Shown: positions 26,700 to 35,452, counted from the stretch's first letter. The stretch: DNA of 64,000 bases from JBMOKU01 sp049324315 (GCA_049324315.1 JBMOKU010000008.1:1-64000); one strand, 5' to 3'. The notes: a model not told the origin generated them from the letters alone. Numbers and translations are program-made.

Positions 26700-27254
26700 G
26701 TGTTTGTCATCAATAAGTCAATTGATACGATTATGGTTCAGAAACTTACTGAGATACAAAGTAGACTTCCAAAAGGTGTTCGTATTCTTAAAGAAGAAAA
26801 GCAAGTTGATTTTGATGAAATACTGCTTGAAGAAATTAATCATGCAGCAGCATCTGACAATAAGAATCAACAATATGATGAACTTATTCGCATGGTATCT
26901 TCAAAATACAATATTGATGAAAGTCTTATTAAAGCAGTTATCTCTGCTGAGTCAAGTTTTAACCCCAATGCCCTTTCAACAGCAGGTGCACAAGGTCTCA
27001 TGCAGTTGATGCCAGGAACAGCCCAAGCTTTGGGCGTAAAGAATCCCTGGGATCCAATGCAGAATATTGAAGGTGGTACGCAATATCTGAGAGATATGCT
27101 ATCAAGATTTAAAGGAGATACGAAGCTGGCCCTGGCTGCCTACAACGCAGGCCCTAATAACGTGGAAAAATATAAAGGAATACCACCTTTTCAGGAAACA
27201 CAGAATTATGTTAAAAAAGTGCTTTCAAAAAAAGAAGAATATGAAAACAAATAA
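26700..27254 (+). CDS. Lytic transglycosylase (SLT domain)
   Basis: Soluble-lytic-transglycosylase-type muramidase of about 181-184 aa. SLT motifs: catalytic Glu in SAESSFNPNALS, then GLMQLMPGTA and LALAAYNAGPNNV. No signal peptide is seen, which is common for this clostridial subgroup. The start is unclear. GTG at 26700 lies inside the ribosome site AAAGAGGTG; the codon with correct spacing is ATC at 26709 (giving NKSIDTIMVQK); and ATG at 26733 has no ribosome site. The frame is closed by TAG at 26691. Monocistronic, between its own promoter and terminator. Confidence 0.9.
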   Translation: MFVINKSIDTIMVQKLTEIQSRLPKGVRILKEEKQVDFDEILLEEINHAAASDNKNQQYDELIRMVSSKYNIDESLIKAVISAESSFNPNALSTAGAQGLMQLMPGTAQALGVKNPWDPMQNIEGGTQYLRDMLSRFKGDTKLALAAYNAGPNNVEKYKGIPPFQETQNYVKKVLSKKEEYENK

Positions 27255-27285
27255 ACTCCTACCAATCGTGGTAGGAGTTTTCTTT
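27253..27285. terminator. Bidirectional terminator
   Basis: A 9-bp stem ACTCCTACC/GGTAGGAGT (27255-27263, 27270-27278) is flanked by T-rich sequence in both directions. It serves the transglycosylase gene (+) and the NlpC/P60 gene (-). Confidence 0.85.
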
Positions 27286-28399
27286 AGGAGAAAATTCTTC
27301 TTGCTGTAACATATTTTTCATTATAATAGCCTTCTGCAAGACTGGATATAACAACTTTTTTAGCATTTTTACCAGAAGATGCATGAATAAATTTGCCATC
27401 CCCTATATAAATACCTACATGGGTTATATTTCCATTGTTTGCTCCAGATGTATCAAAGAAAACTAAGTCTCCAGGCTTAAGTTCACTTTTAGATACTTTT
27501 TCGCCTTGTTTGGCTTGGTCACTAGACCTTCTTGCTAAAGATATGCCAAAATTCTTAAAAACGTAGGAAGTAAAACCTGAACAATCAAAACCAGATGGAC
27601 TGCTGGCTCCCCATTTATAAGGAACGCCTAAATATTGCTGAGCAAAATCAGTTATTTTAGCAAAACCTGCTGATCTATTAGCAGACCTAGAAACGGATGA
27701 AGCGCTTGCTTCCGTATCCAGCACAATGTCAATATAATCTTTACTGATCCATCCTTCAACATTATCCTGGGTTATGATATTCATCCAACCATCTTGATAG
27801 CCTTTGACTGAAACAATACTGTCAATTCTTAATTTCGCTAAAACCTGAGCATCAATAGATGGACTTTGCCGTAGATTGACATGATCACCCTTTATTCTCC
27901 CCGTGGAATAATTTGGCTTTACTTCTACATAGTCAGCATGTATCCAACCTGTGCTTTGCTCATTTAAGATAATACTATACCATCCATCTGCTGACTCTAC
28001 AATTGTCACTTCTATTCCTTTATCAAGGGAAGCAACAGCAGGAGAATCTTTAGAAGGCTGCTGCCGTACGTTAAGTTTATCACCAGTTACAATTCCTTTT
28101 TTAATAAAATCTTTATCCTCTTGAATAGGTAATAATAAATCATTTAAAACCCAACCGACTTTTTCACCTTCAAGTTTTATGCAATACCATTCCTCTTCAT
28201 TGTCAATAACTTCAACATACTGCCCTAATGTCAATGAGGCCATAACCTGTGATTCAAGAGTCGGCTCCTGTCTCACGTTTACATTGTTTTCTATGACGAT
28301 GAATTTTGTTGGTTCTTCTCCATAAGTAAACGATACCACTGCAGTAAAAAGAAAAGTCGTTATCAATAGTATTCGATATAATCTCTTCACTTTTGTCAA
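27284..28399 (-). CDS. Secreted triple-SH3 NlpC/P60 endopeptidase
   Basis: Peptidoglycan endopeptidase that probably cleaves D-Glu-diaminopimelate bonds outside the membrane. It has 371 aa. Signal peptide about 1-27; three bacterial SH3 domains at about 33-92, 102-162 and 170-225, each with a NVRQxP or NLRQSP motif; Ser-rich linker; NlpC/P60 domain about 246-371 with catalytic C273 (FDCSGF), H327 and H339. This architecture targets the enzyme to the wall. Monocistronic, followed by a bidirectional terminator. Confidence 0.94.
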   Translation of the reverse strand: MTKVKRLYRILLITTFLFTAVVSFTYGEEPTKFIVIENNVNVRQEPTLESQVMASLTLGQYVEVIDNEEEWYCIKLEGEKVGWVLNDLLLPIQEDKDFIKKGIVTGDKLNVRQQPSKDSPAVASLDKGIEVTIVESADGWYSIILNEQSTGWIHADYVEVKPNYSTGRIKGDHVNLRQSPSIDAQVLAKLRIDSIVSVKGYQDGWMNIITQDNVEGWISKDYIDIVLDTEASASSVSRSANRSAGFAKITDFAQQYLGVPYKWGASSPSGFDCSGFTSYVFKNFGISLARRSSDQAKQGEKVSKSELKPGDLVFFDTSGANNGNITHVGIYIGDGKFIHASSGKNAKKVVISSLAEGYYNEKYVTARRIFS

Positions 28400-28640
28400 A
28401 GAAATACCCCCTCATTAACGTAATCATCTCTTTTTCTATAAGATTCTTCACAAATTTACACTTTAAATTGATTAACCAACAAATCCCTTGTCCACTTTTA
28501 TCCTAGTATATACTATTCAACAAAAATAAAAAAAAACCTCTATTTTTTTGTTATTATTACAGCTATGGACAAAACGATCTACAAATTACCCCTATTTTAT
28601 CATTTTATCGAACTTAAAATGTAAACGTGAATAATATCCA

Positions 28641-28674
28641 AAAAAAAAGAGCAAAGTTACGCCTTTGCTCTTTG
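28641..28674 (-). terminator. Terminator of the 47-aa small gene
   Basis: A perfect 10-bp stem AAAGAGCAAA/TTTGCTCTTT with the stop codon of the small gene in its loop, followed on the minus strand by T9. Confidence 0.85.
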
Positions 28675-28800
28675 AAGAAACTTTGCTTTTATCATCATAA
28701 TAGCTTCCATTAATTTTTTCCTATCTATTTCATCTAAAGAATCATAAAGCATCTTCAGTTCGTCTAAATCCTCGTATACCCTTTCTTGATTTGCTTCCAT
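28657..28800 (-). CDS. Hypothetical small protein, 47 aa
   Basis: Unrecognised short gene. The product is highly charged and helical: it starts MEANQERVYEDLDELK and ends KAKFLQRAKA, with 13 acidic and 10 basic residues, no Cys and no membrane segment. Evidence that it is real: GGGGTG lies before the ATG; a TTGACA-N18-TACAAT promoter stands 70 bases upstream; and a strong terminator overlaps the stop codon. The size and helical pairing recall Spo0E-like phosphatases, but the SxELD motif of that family is not present, so I do not assign it. Confidence 0.7.
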   Translation of the reverse strand: MEANQERVYEDLDELKMLYDSLDEIDRKKLMEAIMMIKAKFLQRAKA

Positions 28801-28871
28801 TTTTTCACCCCATATCATTTTTTGAAAAAATTCGATCTTCGTTGAAAAAATATTCTATATTTTCTGATTTT

Positions 28872-28901
28872 ATTGTAGCAAAAAATTTAAGAAGATGTCA
28901 A
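28872..28901 (-). promoter_or_regulatory. Promoter of the 47-aa small gene
   Basis: Minus-strand TTGACA (28901-28896), 18 bp, TACAAT (28877-28872). The gap 28400-29009 otherwise holds the small gene, its terminator and a divergent promoter candidate. Confidence 0.7.
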
Positions 28902-28908
28902 TTAAATA

Positions 28909-28937
28909 TTGACTATTTTTTGTCATAAGATTAGAAA
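28909..28937 (+). promoter_or_regulatory. Candidate promoter of the GH18-SLH gene
   Basis: TTGACT, 17 bp, TAGAAA, about 70 bases before the ribosome site GGGGAGGA. The -10 is only a four-of-six match. Confidence 0.4.
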
Positions 28938-29009
28938 TTAACAAAATTTGTTCGTTGAATTTATATGCTGTGGACTATATGATTTTAGTAGAGGGGAGGA
29001 CTGTTAGCC

Positions 29010-30671
29010 ATTCTTACTCAATCAAAGGCTAAAATAAAAAGGCTCTACGCTATGGTGATAGGCGTACTCCTTATTTTTAACACGCTATCAATTCAGATGA
29101 CTACTGCATCGGCAGCGGCTGAAACAAAAAAATTTAATATGTCTTATCTTTATTTTGGTTCAACTTCGTCCAATATTAAACAGGTAGAGGAAATCCAACA
29201 GTCATTGGATGTTATTTCGCCAAATTATTTCAACATAAATGCTGATGGTTCCTTGCAGCTGACAGACTCATTAGATCGTGAGTTTATAGAAGCTATGCAT
29301 GAACAAAATATTCGTGTTGTACCGTTTATTAGTAATCATTGGAATCGAGAAAAAGGACGAATGGCATTAGAAAACAGAGAAAAATTAGCGGATGAGATAG
29401 CGGAGGCTGTTAAGAAATATGATTTAGACGGTGTAAACGTCGATATAGAGAATGTGACAGAGGAAGACCGTAGCAATTACACAGATTTCGTAAGACTGCT
29501 GAGAAAAAAAATTCCTTCTGAAAAAGAAATTTCTGTCGCCGTTGCAGCGAATCCAAATGGAATAAAAAAAGGTTGGCATGGTTCTTATGATTACGAACAG
29601 CTTGGAAAGTATAGCGATTATCTAATGATTATGACATATGACGAAAGTTATCCCGGTGGTAAAGCCGGTCCCGTTGCTAGCATAAGCTTTGTTGAAAAAT
29701 CCATACAATATGCTCTCACAAAAGTACCTGCTGATAAGATCGTATTAGGTATACCATTTTTTGGTCGTTATTGGAATAACCAAGAAGCATATGGCGGGCA
29801 TGGGATTAATATGGAAACTGTAGAAAGTTTAGTAAATAAATATAATGGATCCATCATATACGATGAGATAAGCAAATCACCAAAAGCTTCTTTTACCATT
29901 ACCTCCAATGACCCAACAACGTATGTTCTTGGAAGAGCATTGACCCCAGGCAACTATACGGTTTGGTATGAAAATTTTCAATCTATTAAAGAAAAACTCC
30001 GTTTGGTACAGAAATATAACTTAAAAGGAACGGGAAGTTGGAGTTTAGGGCAAGAAACAAAAAAGCTTTGGGATTATTATAGCATGTGGCTTAATGGAAA
30101 GTATTTTACAGATACTGTTAATCATTGGGCTGAAGAAGCTATCATGGAAATGGATCAAGGCAATTTAATGAAAGGAACTTCGGCAACGCAATTTTCGCCG
30201 GATCAGCCACTGACAAGGGCGCAAGCTGCTGTCATACTGGTAAAAGCATTGGGTTTAGACTATGATAATACAAGCACATCATATTTTTCAGATGTAGCAA
30301 TAAATCATTGGGCAAGACAAGAAATCAATACAGCTAAAAAATATGGAATTATTGCCGGAAAAGGAAATAATAGATTCGCCCCTGATGAGCCTATTACAAG
30401 GGAACAAATGGCAGCCCTACTGAATAATATTTTGAGATTAGAACTTATTGAATCGTCGCAACAAAATCCTTTTGCAGATATTTCCTCTCAAGACTGGTCA
30501 TATCAATCAATTCTAGTCATGAATCAGCATGATATCTTTAAGGGTTTTGATAATGCAATGTTTTATCCTCGAAATAATGTGACAAGAGCCCAAATGGCTG
30601 TGCTTATGTCAAAGACCTCTGAAGAACTTGCAGTGGCAAAGGAAAAAATATTATATGCAAATATCGATTAG
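29010..30671 (+). CDS. S-layer-anchored GH18 family glycoside hydrolase
   Basis: Exported chitinase-like hydrolase; related bacterial enzymes (YaaH/SleL type) cleave peptidoglycan or cortex glycans. The GH18 domain spans roughly the first 350 residues with the DGxxxDxE motif DGVNVDIE, so the catalytic Glu is present. Three SLH repeats fill the C-terminal 190 residues and should bind wall polymers. The start needs care. ATG at 29052 has only a weak AAGG, whereas GGGGAGGA lies nine bases before an in-frame ATT at 29010. The longer product gains KAKIKR, which completes a normal signal peptide ending TASA. The frame closes at a TAG (28989). Confidence 0.9.
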   Translation: MLTQSKAKIKRLYAMVIGVLLIFNTLSIQMTTASAAAETKKFNMSYLYFGSTSSNIKQVEEIQQSLDVISPNYFNINADGSLQLTDSLDREFIEAMHEQNIRVVPFISNHWNREKGRMALENREKLADEIAEAVKKYDLDGVNVDIENVTEEDRSNYTDFVRLLRKKIPSEKEISVAVAANPNGIKKGWHGSYDYEQLGKYSDYLMIMTYDESYPGGKAGPVASISFVEKSIQYALTKVPADKIVLGIPFFGRYWNNQEAYGGHGINMETVESLVNKYNGSIIYDEISKSPKASFTITSNDPTTYVLGRALTPGNYTVWYENFQSIKEKLRLVQKYNLKGTGSWSLGQETKKLWDYYSMWLNGKYFTDTVNHWAEEAIMEMDQGNLMKGTSATQFSPDQPLTRAQAAVILVKALGLDYDNTSTSYFSDVAINHWARQEINTAKKYGIIAGKGNNRFAPDEPITREQMAALLNNILRLELIESSQQNPFADISSQDWSYQSILVMNQHDIFKGFDNAMFYPRNNVTRAQMAVLMSKTSEELAVAKEKILYANID

Positions 30672-30703
30672 CAAAGAAAACTCCGTAAATGGAGTTTTCT
30701 TTG
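30672..30703. terminator. Bidirectional terminator between convergent genes
   Basis: A perfect 13-bp stem (CAAAGAAAACTCC and its complement) with loop GTAAAT. The A/T-rich outer half gives T-rich 3' ends both ways. Confidence 0.75.
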
Positions 30704-30706
30704 TAT

Positions 30707-31639
30707 CTATTCACAGGTTGCTTCCTCTAAAATTTCTATTTTCCCAATGCTAGCATCCAAGCTGCATTTTACCCCTAAAGGAATCGTTAGCATAGGGCTG
30801 CAATGACCTGCTTTCACATTAAAAACGGTTGGCTTCTGAAGAGGACATATGATCTCATGAAATACTTCCAGAAGACTTAAGCTTTTACTAGGCTCCTCAG
30901 GCTCGCATTGCTTCCAATCCCCCAGAATAATGCCTGCTGCATCGTGCAATTTTCTCGCAAGTAAAAGTTGACATAGCATTCTATCTATTCTATAAGGCTC
31001 TTCACCGACGTCTTCTAGAAAGAGAATTTTATTTCTTGTATCTATCTCATAAGGTGTACCTATGGTGGAAGCAATCAAAGACAAGTTTCCTCCTGTTATA
31101 CGTCCTACTGCCTGACCCTCCACGAAACACCCTATCTTTTCACCCTCGGGATTCGTCATATTCCCTTTAGATTTTCCATGGAAAACAGCGCGAATTAATG
31201 ATTGTTTTGAAAAATCATCTAAGCCTTTACCCATATCAGATGCCGCCATGGGACCATGAAAGGTAATTAATTCGCTTTTTTGTGTGATGGCAATATGTAA
31301 AGCAGTGATATCGCTATATCCGATAAAAACCTTTGGATTATTTTTAATCATTTTATAATCTAGCTTATCAAGAATACGCGGCGTACCATAACCGCCCCGC
31401 AAGCAAATGATGGCTTGAATAGATGTATCGGAAAACATTTTATTTAATTCATTCGCTCGCTGATGGTCATTCCCTGCCAGGTAACCGTGTCTCGCATAAC
31501 AGCTTTCGCCAATCTTTATCTCGAATCCCATTTCTTTTATAGCTGATACTGCTTTGATGACATCTTCATAATCCGCTGCTCCCGCCGGTGCTGTAAGGCC
31601 TATCATAGCTCCTTGTTTTAAAGGCCTTGGCTTTATCAT
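30707..31639 (-). CDS. S66-family LD-carboxypeptidase
   Basis: Removes the terminal D-Ala from L,D-linked tetrapeptides during murein recycling, or acts as a microcin-C-type immunity peptidase. The protein has 310 aa. The nucleophile Ser109 lies in FIGYSDITAL; the expected Glu is in FLEDVGEEPYRIDRM and the His in KAGHCSPM. CLRGGYG at 79-85 is also typical. It follows lysA by 15 bp in the same orientation, so both probably share the sigma-54-type promoter. Pairing with lysA fits a role in diaminopimelate or lysine turnover, which is inference. Confidence 0.92.
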   Translation of the reverse strand: MIKPRPLKQGAMIGLTAPAGAADYEDVIKAVSAIKEMGFEIKIGESCYARHGYLAGNDHQRANELNKMFSDTSIQAIICLRGGYGTPRILDKLDYKMIKNNPKVFIGYSDITALHIAITQKSELITFHGPMAASDMGKGLDDFSKQSLIRAVFHGKSKGNMTNPEGEKIGCFVEGQAVGRITGGNLSLIASTIGTPYEIDTRNKILFLEDVGEEPYRIDRMLCQLLLARKLHDAAGIILGDWKQCEPEEPSKSLSLLEVFHEIICPLQKPTVFNVKAGHCSPMLTIPLGVKCSLDASIGKIEILEEATCE

Positions 31640-31654
31640 AAAATCACCTCTTAT

Positions 31655-32956
31655 TTATAATAAATCCTCAGGAATGGATTCTTTTGTGATTAAATCTTCA
31701 TAAGTTTCTCTTTTAACAATAACCCTTGCACGTCCATCCTTGACTAAAACAACGGCAGGTTTTGGAATTTTATTATAATTGCTTGCCATTGAGTAATTGT
31801 AAGCACCTGTGCCCAAAACCGCAAGTATATCTCCTGCTTCTACTCGAGGAACTGTCAAATCCTTAATTAATATATCGCCACTTTCACAACATTTTCCAGC
31901 AATCGTAACAATTTGTTCCTTTTTTTCCTTTATCTTATTTGCGACGAATGCCTCATATCTCGCCCCGTACAGTGCGGGTCTTGGATTATCAGGCATACCA
32001 CCGTCAACGCTGACATAAGTACGCACATTAGGTATTTCTTTTATAGTACCGATTTTATATAAGGTGACACCTGCCTCAGCTACGATCCATCTACCTGGTT
32101 CAATAATTACTTTCGGCATATCTAGCTCATAGGCTTTACACTTTTCGGCTATCTGTTCCATCATGCTATCCGTGAAATATGAAAGTGTTTGAGGTGTATC
32201 GCCTTCAGCATAATACACACCGAATCCCCCACCGACATTCGTCTCTTTTACTGTAAAATCAACCTTCTCTTTCATATACTTCATGATATTAGTAACAATG
32301 TTTATGGAAGCCAAATGTGAACTATTCTCAAAAAGTTGGGAACCTACATGGAAGTGAAATCCCATTAACTCGATATACTCATAATCTAAAGCCTTTTCTA
32401 CCGCTTTCTTCAGTCCTTCCATTTCTAAAGGTATGCCAAACTTAGAATCCTTTTGTCCGGTAGTGATATATTTATGGGTTTTGCCTTCTATACCTGGTGT
32501 TATCCTAAATAATATTTTAACAGTCTTTTTTTTATCTTTCGTAATACTGTTTAGTAGATCCAACTCCTGAACATTGTCAACGACAATTCTACCAACGTTG
32601 TTTTCTACCGCCATTGAAATTTCATCATAAGATTTATTATTACCATGAAACATAATATACTCTACAGGAAAGCCTGCTTTCAAAGCCGTATACAATTCAC
32701 CACCTGAAACAACATCCAGCCCCAATCCTTCACTCTCAATAATTTTACACATTGCCATTGTTAAAAATGCTTTTCCTGCATATACGGCTCTCGTGTTCTC
32801 ATATTTATTTAAAAAGCGTTCTCTCACTTCTCTACATTTTTCTCTTATACGATTCTCTGAAACAACATATAATGGCGTTCCATATAAGCTAGCTAATTCA
32901 ACCGTGTCACATCCATCAAATACAAAATGATTCTTCTGTATGCTATTATCATTCAT
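31655..32956 (-). CDS. lysA: Diaminopimelate decarboxylase
   Basis: PLP enzyme that makes L-lysine from meso-diaminopimelate. The product has 433 aa. The PLP lysine is in VYAGKAF, HVGSQLF and GGGFGV bind phosphate, EPGRWIVA and CCESGD complete the site. The frame extends 117 bases upstream, but GGAGGG lies nine bases before the ATG at 32956, and the extra part would be translated from the promoter itself. No lysine riboswitch is visible. Instead a -24/-12 element lies 40 bases upstream and a sigma-54 activator gene comes next, an unusual control for this housekeeping gene. Confidence 0.95.
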   Translation of the reverse strand: MNDNSIQKNHFVFDGCDTVELASLYGTPLYVVSENRIREKCREVRERFLNKYENTRAVYAGKAFLTMAMCKIIESEGLGLDVVSGGELYTALKAGFPVEYIMFHGNNKSYDEISMAVENNVGRIVVDNVQELDLLNSITKDKKKTVKILFRITPGIEGKTHKYITTGQKDSKFGIPLEMEGLKKAVEKALDYEYIELMGFHFHVGSQLFENSSHLASINIVTNIMKYMKEKVDFTVKETNVGGGFGVYYAEGDTPQTLSYFTDSMMEQIAEKCKAYELDMPKVIIEPGRWIVAEAGVTLYKIGTIKEIPNVRTYVSVDGGMPDNPRPALYGARYEAFVANKIKEKKEQIVTIAGKCCESGDILIKDLTVPRVEAGDILAVLGTGAYNYSMASNYNKIPKPAVVLVKDGRARVIVKRETYEDLITKESIPEDLL

Positions 32957-32995
32957 TTGTATGATCCCTCCAATATGTATTATATGCATTATTAG

Positions 32996-33012
32996 AGCAA
33001 TAATCATGCCAA
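32996..33012 (-). promoter_or_regulatory. Sigma-54 (-24/-12) promoter of lysA
   Basis: Minus strand TTGGCATGATTATTGCT. GG and GC are separated by exactly ten bases, and the match to the consensus TGGCACG-N4-TTGCW is close. The expected start near 32986 leaves a 30-nt leader that includes the lysA ribosome site. The gene for a sigma-54 activator is immediately upstream. Confidence 0.8.
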
Positions 33013-33123
33013 GAATGATTTTATGTGCTTTGATTTCATCGTAAGGAAACTTCGCTAATTTACTGGATTCCAAAAGACTGAAAAAATATTTGCATGTATT
33101 CTAAACACTTGATATATTATTTG

Positions 33124-33224
33124 ATTCCGTTAAAACGAACTAAAAAGAAGAATTTTCTTCAGATGTTCTTTTAATCATATCTACAAATTCCGTTTTTGCG
33201 AACTGCATTCCGTTATTCCGAACT
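33124..33224. repeat. Three direct repeats, likely activator binding sites
   Basis: ATTCCGTT-N4-CGAACT occurs at 33124-33141, 33187-33204 and 33207-33224, with 14 of 18 positions invariant. They lie about 140-240 bp upstream of the predicted lysA transcription start, the normal range for sigma-54 enhancer sites. The last copy covers the stop codon of the activator gene. Confidence 0.75.
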
Positions 33225-35087
33225 ATCAAGATCATATTTCTTAATTTTATCATAAAAACTTGTTTTACCTACCTTCAGAATGCGCATAGCTTCTTTTTTA
33301 TCCCCACTGCATTGAATTAAAGCATTTTGAATTGCTTTTTTCTCCGCCTCTTCTAAGATCTTTTTAAGAGAGGATAATTTGACTTCTTCTGTTTCATTTA
33401 TACCTTTTTTATCAAAGATGATATGATTTGATAAGACCGTATTGCCCTCAGCAAGATTTACAGCCCGTTCCAATACATTTTCCAATTCTCTTATATTCCC
33501 CGGCCATTCATAATTCATAATTAATTTCATGGCTTCTCCTGAAATTGTTTTGGTCTCATAATTTAGGTTTTTGGAGATTATAGGCAGAAAATAATAAACA
33601 AGATCTATGATGTCATCTTTTCTTTCTCTTAAGGGGGGTATCCATATGGGCAGTACATTAATCCGATAGTACAAGTCTTCGCGAAATCTGCCCTTCATCA
33701 TTTCATCTTCTAAGTTCTTATTGGTAGCAGTAATGATACGTATATCAACATCAACTTTTTGTGTTCCGCCTAATCGATAAAATGACTTGGTTTGAATAAC
33801 CTGTAATAATTTACTTTGAAGATTTACAGAAAGCTCTCCAATCTCGTCTAAGAAAATAGTACCTCTATTGGCTGCTTCAAATAGACCGAGCTTCCCTTGT
33901 TTTTGTGCTCCGGTAAATGCCCCTTTTTCATAACCGAACAATTCACTTTCCATTAATGATTCAGGTATTGCTGCGCAGTTAACATGTACAAAGGGATGGT
34001 TCTTCATCGAGCTGGCATCATGTATAGATTTAGCAAATAGAGTCTTCCCTGTCCCTGTTTCACCTAAAAGCAAAACAGTAGACTTTGATTTTGATGCCTT
34101 ATACAATAAATTCCTTAGATAATTTAATTGTCTGCTTTCGCCAATGATTTCCGGAAATGCATTCTTTGTAAGTTCTTTTGCTTTTAACCTTTGCTCTGCA
34201 CTTTCTAAACTTCTCAGTGCTTCATCTCTTTCCTTAATGATTTTTTTTAGTTTTGATATGTCTTCCACTTTCAAGACTGCGCCAATTCTCCTACCTTCAA
34301 TATCTATCGGTAGTAATGTACAGAGGGTGGCCCTGCCATTTATTTCGCGAAATTTATCTTCATACTTTATTTCCTTATCCGAAGCTGATTGATAAAATTC
34401 TTGCATGGTAACGCCCGTGTCATGTATATCGAATAAATTCTTTCCCACTACTTTTAACTCTTCTACCCCTTTTCCTTTGGGTCGATAGTGTTTTCCTGTT
34501 AATAAGTCGGCAATACTTTCACCTCGTGCAGTATAACCTATCTCCTGATAAAACTTTACGTGATTTGTTTTTTCATCTAATACAACCATATGTCCAAACG
34601 CATGAAGGAACTCAATTTCAAAAACTTGCTTTCCTACAACGATCCCTATGCTATTCGTCCTTTTATTAATTTCTATGGAAATTCTTACGCCATTATATTC
34701 AGCTTCAAGTTTATATTCATTTAATTCGGCATCTTTAGGCACATGTTTATAAATCGGCTTTACAGAGGGCTCAAGATACTTTCCAATAGCCAGCAGTGCA
34801 TGGCCTTGAGCAATTTGATCATCATGAATGCCGATGACCTTTAAACTGTCATAATTCAGACCGCCATCATCTTTCCCCAGATCATTATCTGCGATAATGA
34901 CAATATCACCCTTTTCTATTTTACCTTCTTCATGACCAATGCCATCATTGAAAACAATCCCAAATATTTCTTTTGCTTTTTGATTATAAATCTGAATTTT
35001 CCCTTGGTTATCAATAAAAATAAAACCCTCGGACATCATATCTGTAAAATGTCTTAGTAGATAGGCAGAATTATCCATTCTTTTCAT
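33213..35087 (-). CDS. Sigma-54-dependent transcriptional activator with PAS sensor
   Basis: Enhancer-binding protein of 624 aa. N-terminal PAS-like sensor (about 8-45), a middle region of unclear fold (60-180) and a second PAS-like part (185-280), then a linker helix. The AAA+ domain has Walker A GETGTGKT at 342-349, the sigma-54 contact loop GAFTGA at 389-394 and Walker B IFLDEIG at 411-417. A Fis-type helix-turn-helix ends it (about 585-620). No receiver domain, so control is by ligand or redox, not phosphorylation. It directly precedes a -24/-12 promoter and repeated sites upstream of lysA, its probable target. The signal is unknown. Confidence 0.93.
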   Translation of the reverse strand: MKRMDNSAYLLRHFTDMMSEGFIFIDNQGKIQIYNQKAKEIFGIVFNDGIGHEEGKIEKGDIVIIADNDLGKDDGGLNYDSLKVIGIHDDQIAQGHALLAIGKYLEPSVKPIYKHVPKDAELNEYKLEAEYNGVRISIEINKRTNSIGIVVGKQVFEIEFLHAFGHMVVLDEKTNHVKFYQEIGYTARGESIADLLTGKHYRPKGKGVEELKVVGKNLFDIHDTGVTMQEFYQSASDKEIKYEDKFREINGRATLCTLLPIDIEGRRIGAVLKVEDISKLKKIIKERDEALRSLESAEQRLKAKELTKNAFPEIIGESRQLNYLRNLLYKASKSKSTVLLLGETGTGKTLFAKSIHDASSMKNHPFVHVNCAAIPESLMESELFGYEKGAFTGAQKQGKLGLFEAANRGTIFLDEIGELSVNLQSKLLQVIQTKSFYRLGGTQKVDVDIRIITATNKNLEDEMMKGRFREDLYYRINVLPIWIPPLRERKDDIIDLVYYFLPIISKNLNYETKTISGEAMKLIMNYEWPGNIRELENVLERAVNLAEGNTVLSNHIIFDKKGINETEEVKLSSLKKILEEAEKKAIQNALIQCSGDKKEAMRILKVGKTSFYDKIKKYDLDSSE

Positions 35088-35142
35088 TCCTTTTCTTTGG
35101 TAATAATCTAAAACGTTGTTTTCATTTTACATGAATTTTTGA

Positions 35143-35171
35143 TATAAAAAAACTACCCATTTAGGATAGTT
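35143..35171 (-). terminator. Terminator of the tRNA pair
   Basis: An 8-bp stem with G-T pairs (35164-35171 with 35151-35158) followed by TTTTTTATA on the minus strand. Confidence 0.75.
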
Positions 35172-35179
35172 TTTATTCT

Positions 35180-35255
35180 TGGTGCGAGATAAGGGACTCG
35201 AACCCCTGACTTCTTCCACGTCAAGGAAGCACTCTACCAGCTGAGTTAATCTCGC
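35180..35255 (-). tRNA. tRNA-Val(GAC)
   Basis: Cloverleaf with acceptor GCGAGAT/ATCTCGC, anticodon loop TTGACGT (anticodon GAC), T-loop GGTTCGAGTCC and an encoded CCA. Second gene of a two-tRNA operon. Confidence 0.95.
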
Positions 35256-35264
35256 ATAAATGTA

Positions 35265-35350
35265 TGGTGCGGATGGCGGGATTTGAACCCGCACGGTCGT
35301 GGACCGCTACCCCCTCAAGATAGTGTGTCTGCCAGTTCCACCACATCCGC
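35265..35350 (-). tRNA. tRNA-Leu(GAG)
   Basis: Class II tRNA of 86 nt with long variable arm, acceptor GCGGATG/CATCCGC, anticodon in CTTGAGG, T-loop GGTTCAAATCC and encoded CCA. First gene of the pair. Confidence 0.95.
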
Positions 35351-35367
35351 GTTTTCAGCACTTATTA

Positions 35368-35396
35368 AGTATAACTTTATCCTTTTGAATTGTCAA
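35368..35396 (-). promoter_or_regulatory. Promoter of tRNA-Leu-tRNA-Val
   Basis: Minus-strand TTGACA (35396-35391), 17 bp, TATACT (35373-35368), 18 bases before tRNA-Leu(GAG). Confidence 0.85.
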
Positions 35397-35452
35397 TAAC
35401 TACTTATAAGCATTGCTGTTATTTTTTAACACATTCTTAATAAAAATCAAAT

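Noticed and set aside
28657..28800. Spo0E-like aspartyl-phosphate phosphatase for the 47-aa product
   Set aside because: Size and charge fit, but the SxELD signature is absent.
32957..33073. N-terminal extension of lysA with a hydrophobic segment
   Set aside because: GGAGGG precedes the internal ATG at 32956, and the -24/-12 promoter lies within the extension.
31655..33212. Lysine riboswitch upstream of lysA
   Set aside because: The 5' leader is only about 30 nt after the predicted sigma-54 start, and no L-box-like structure is visible.
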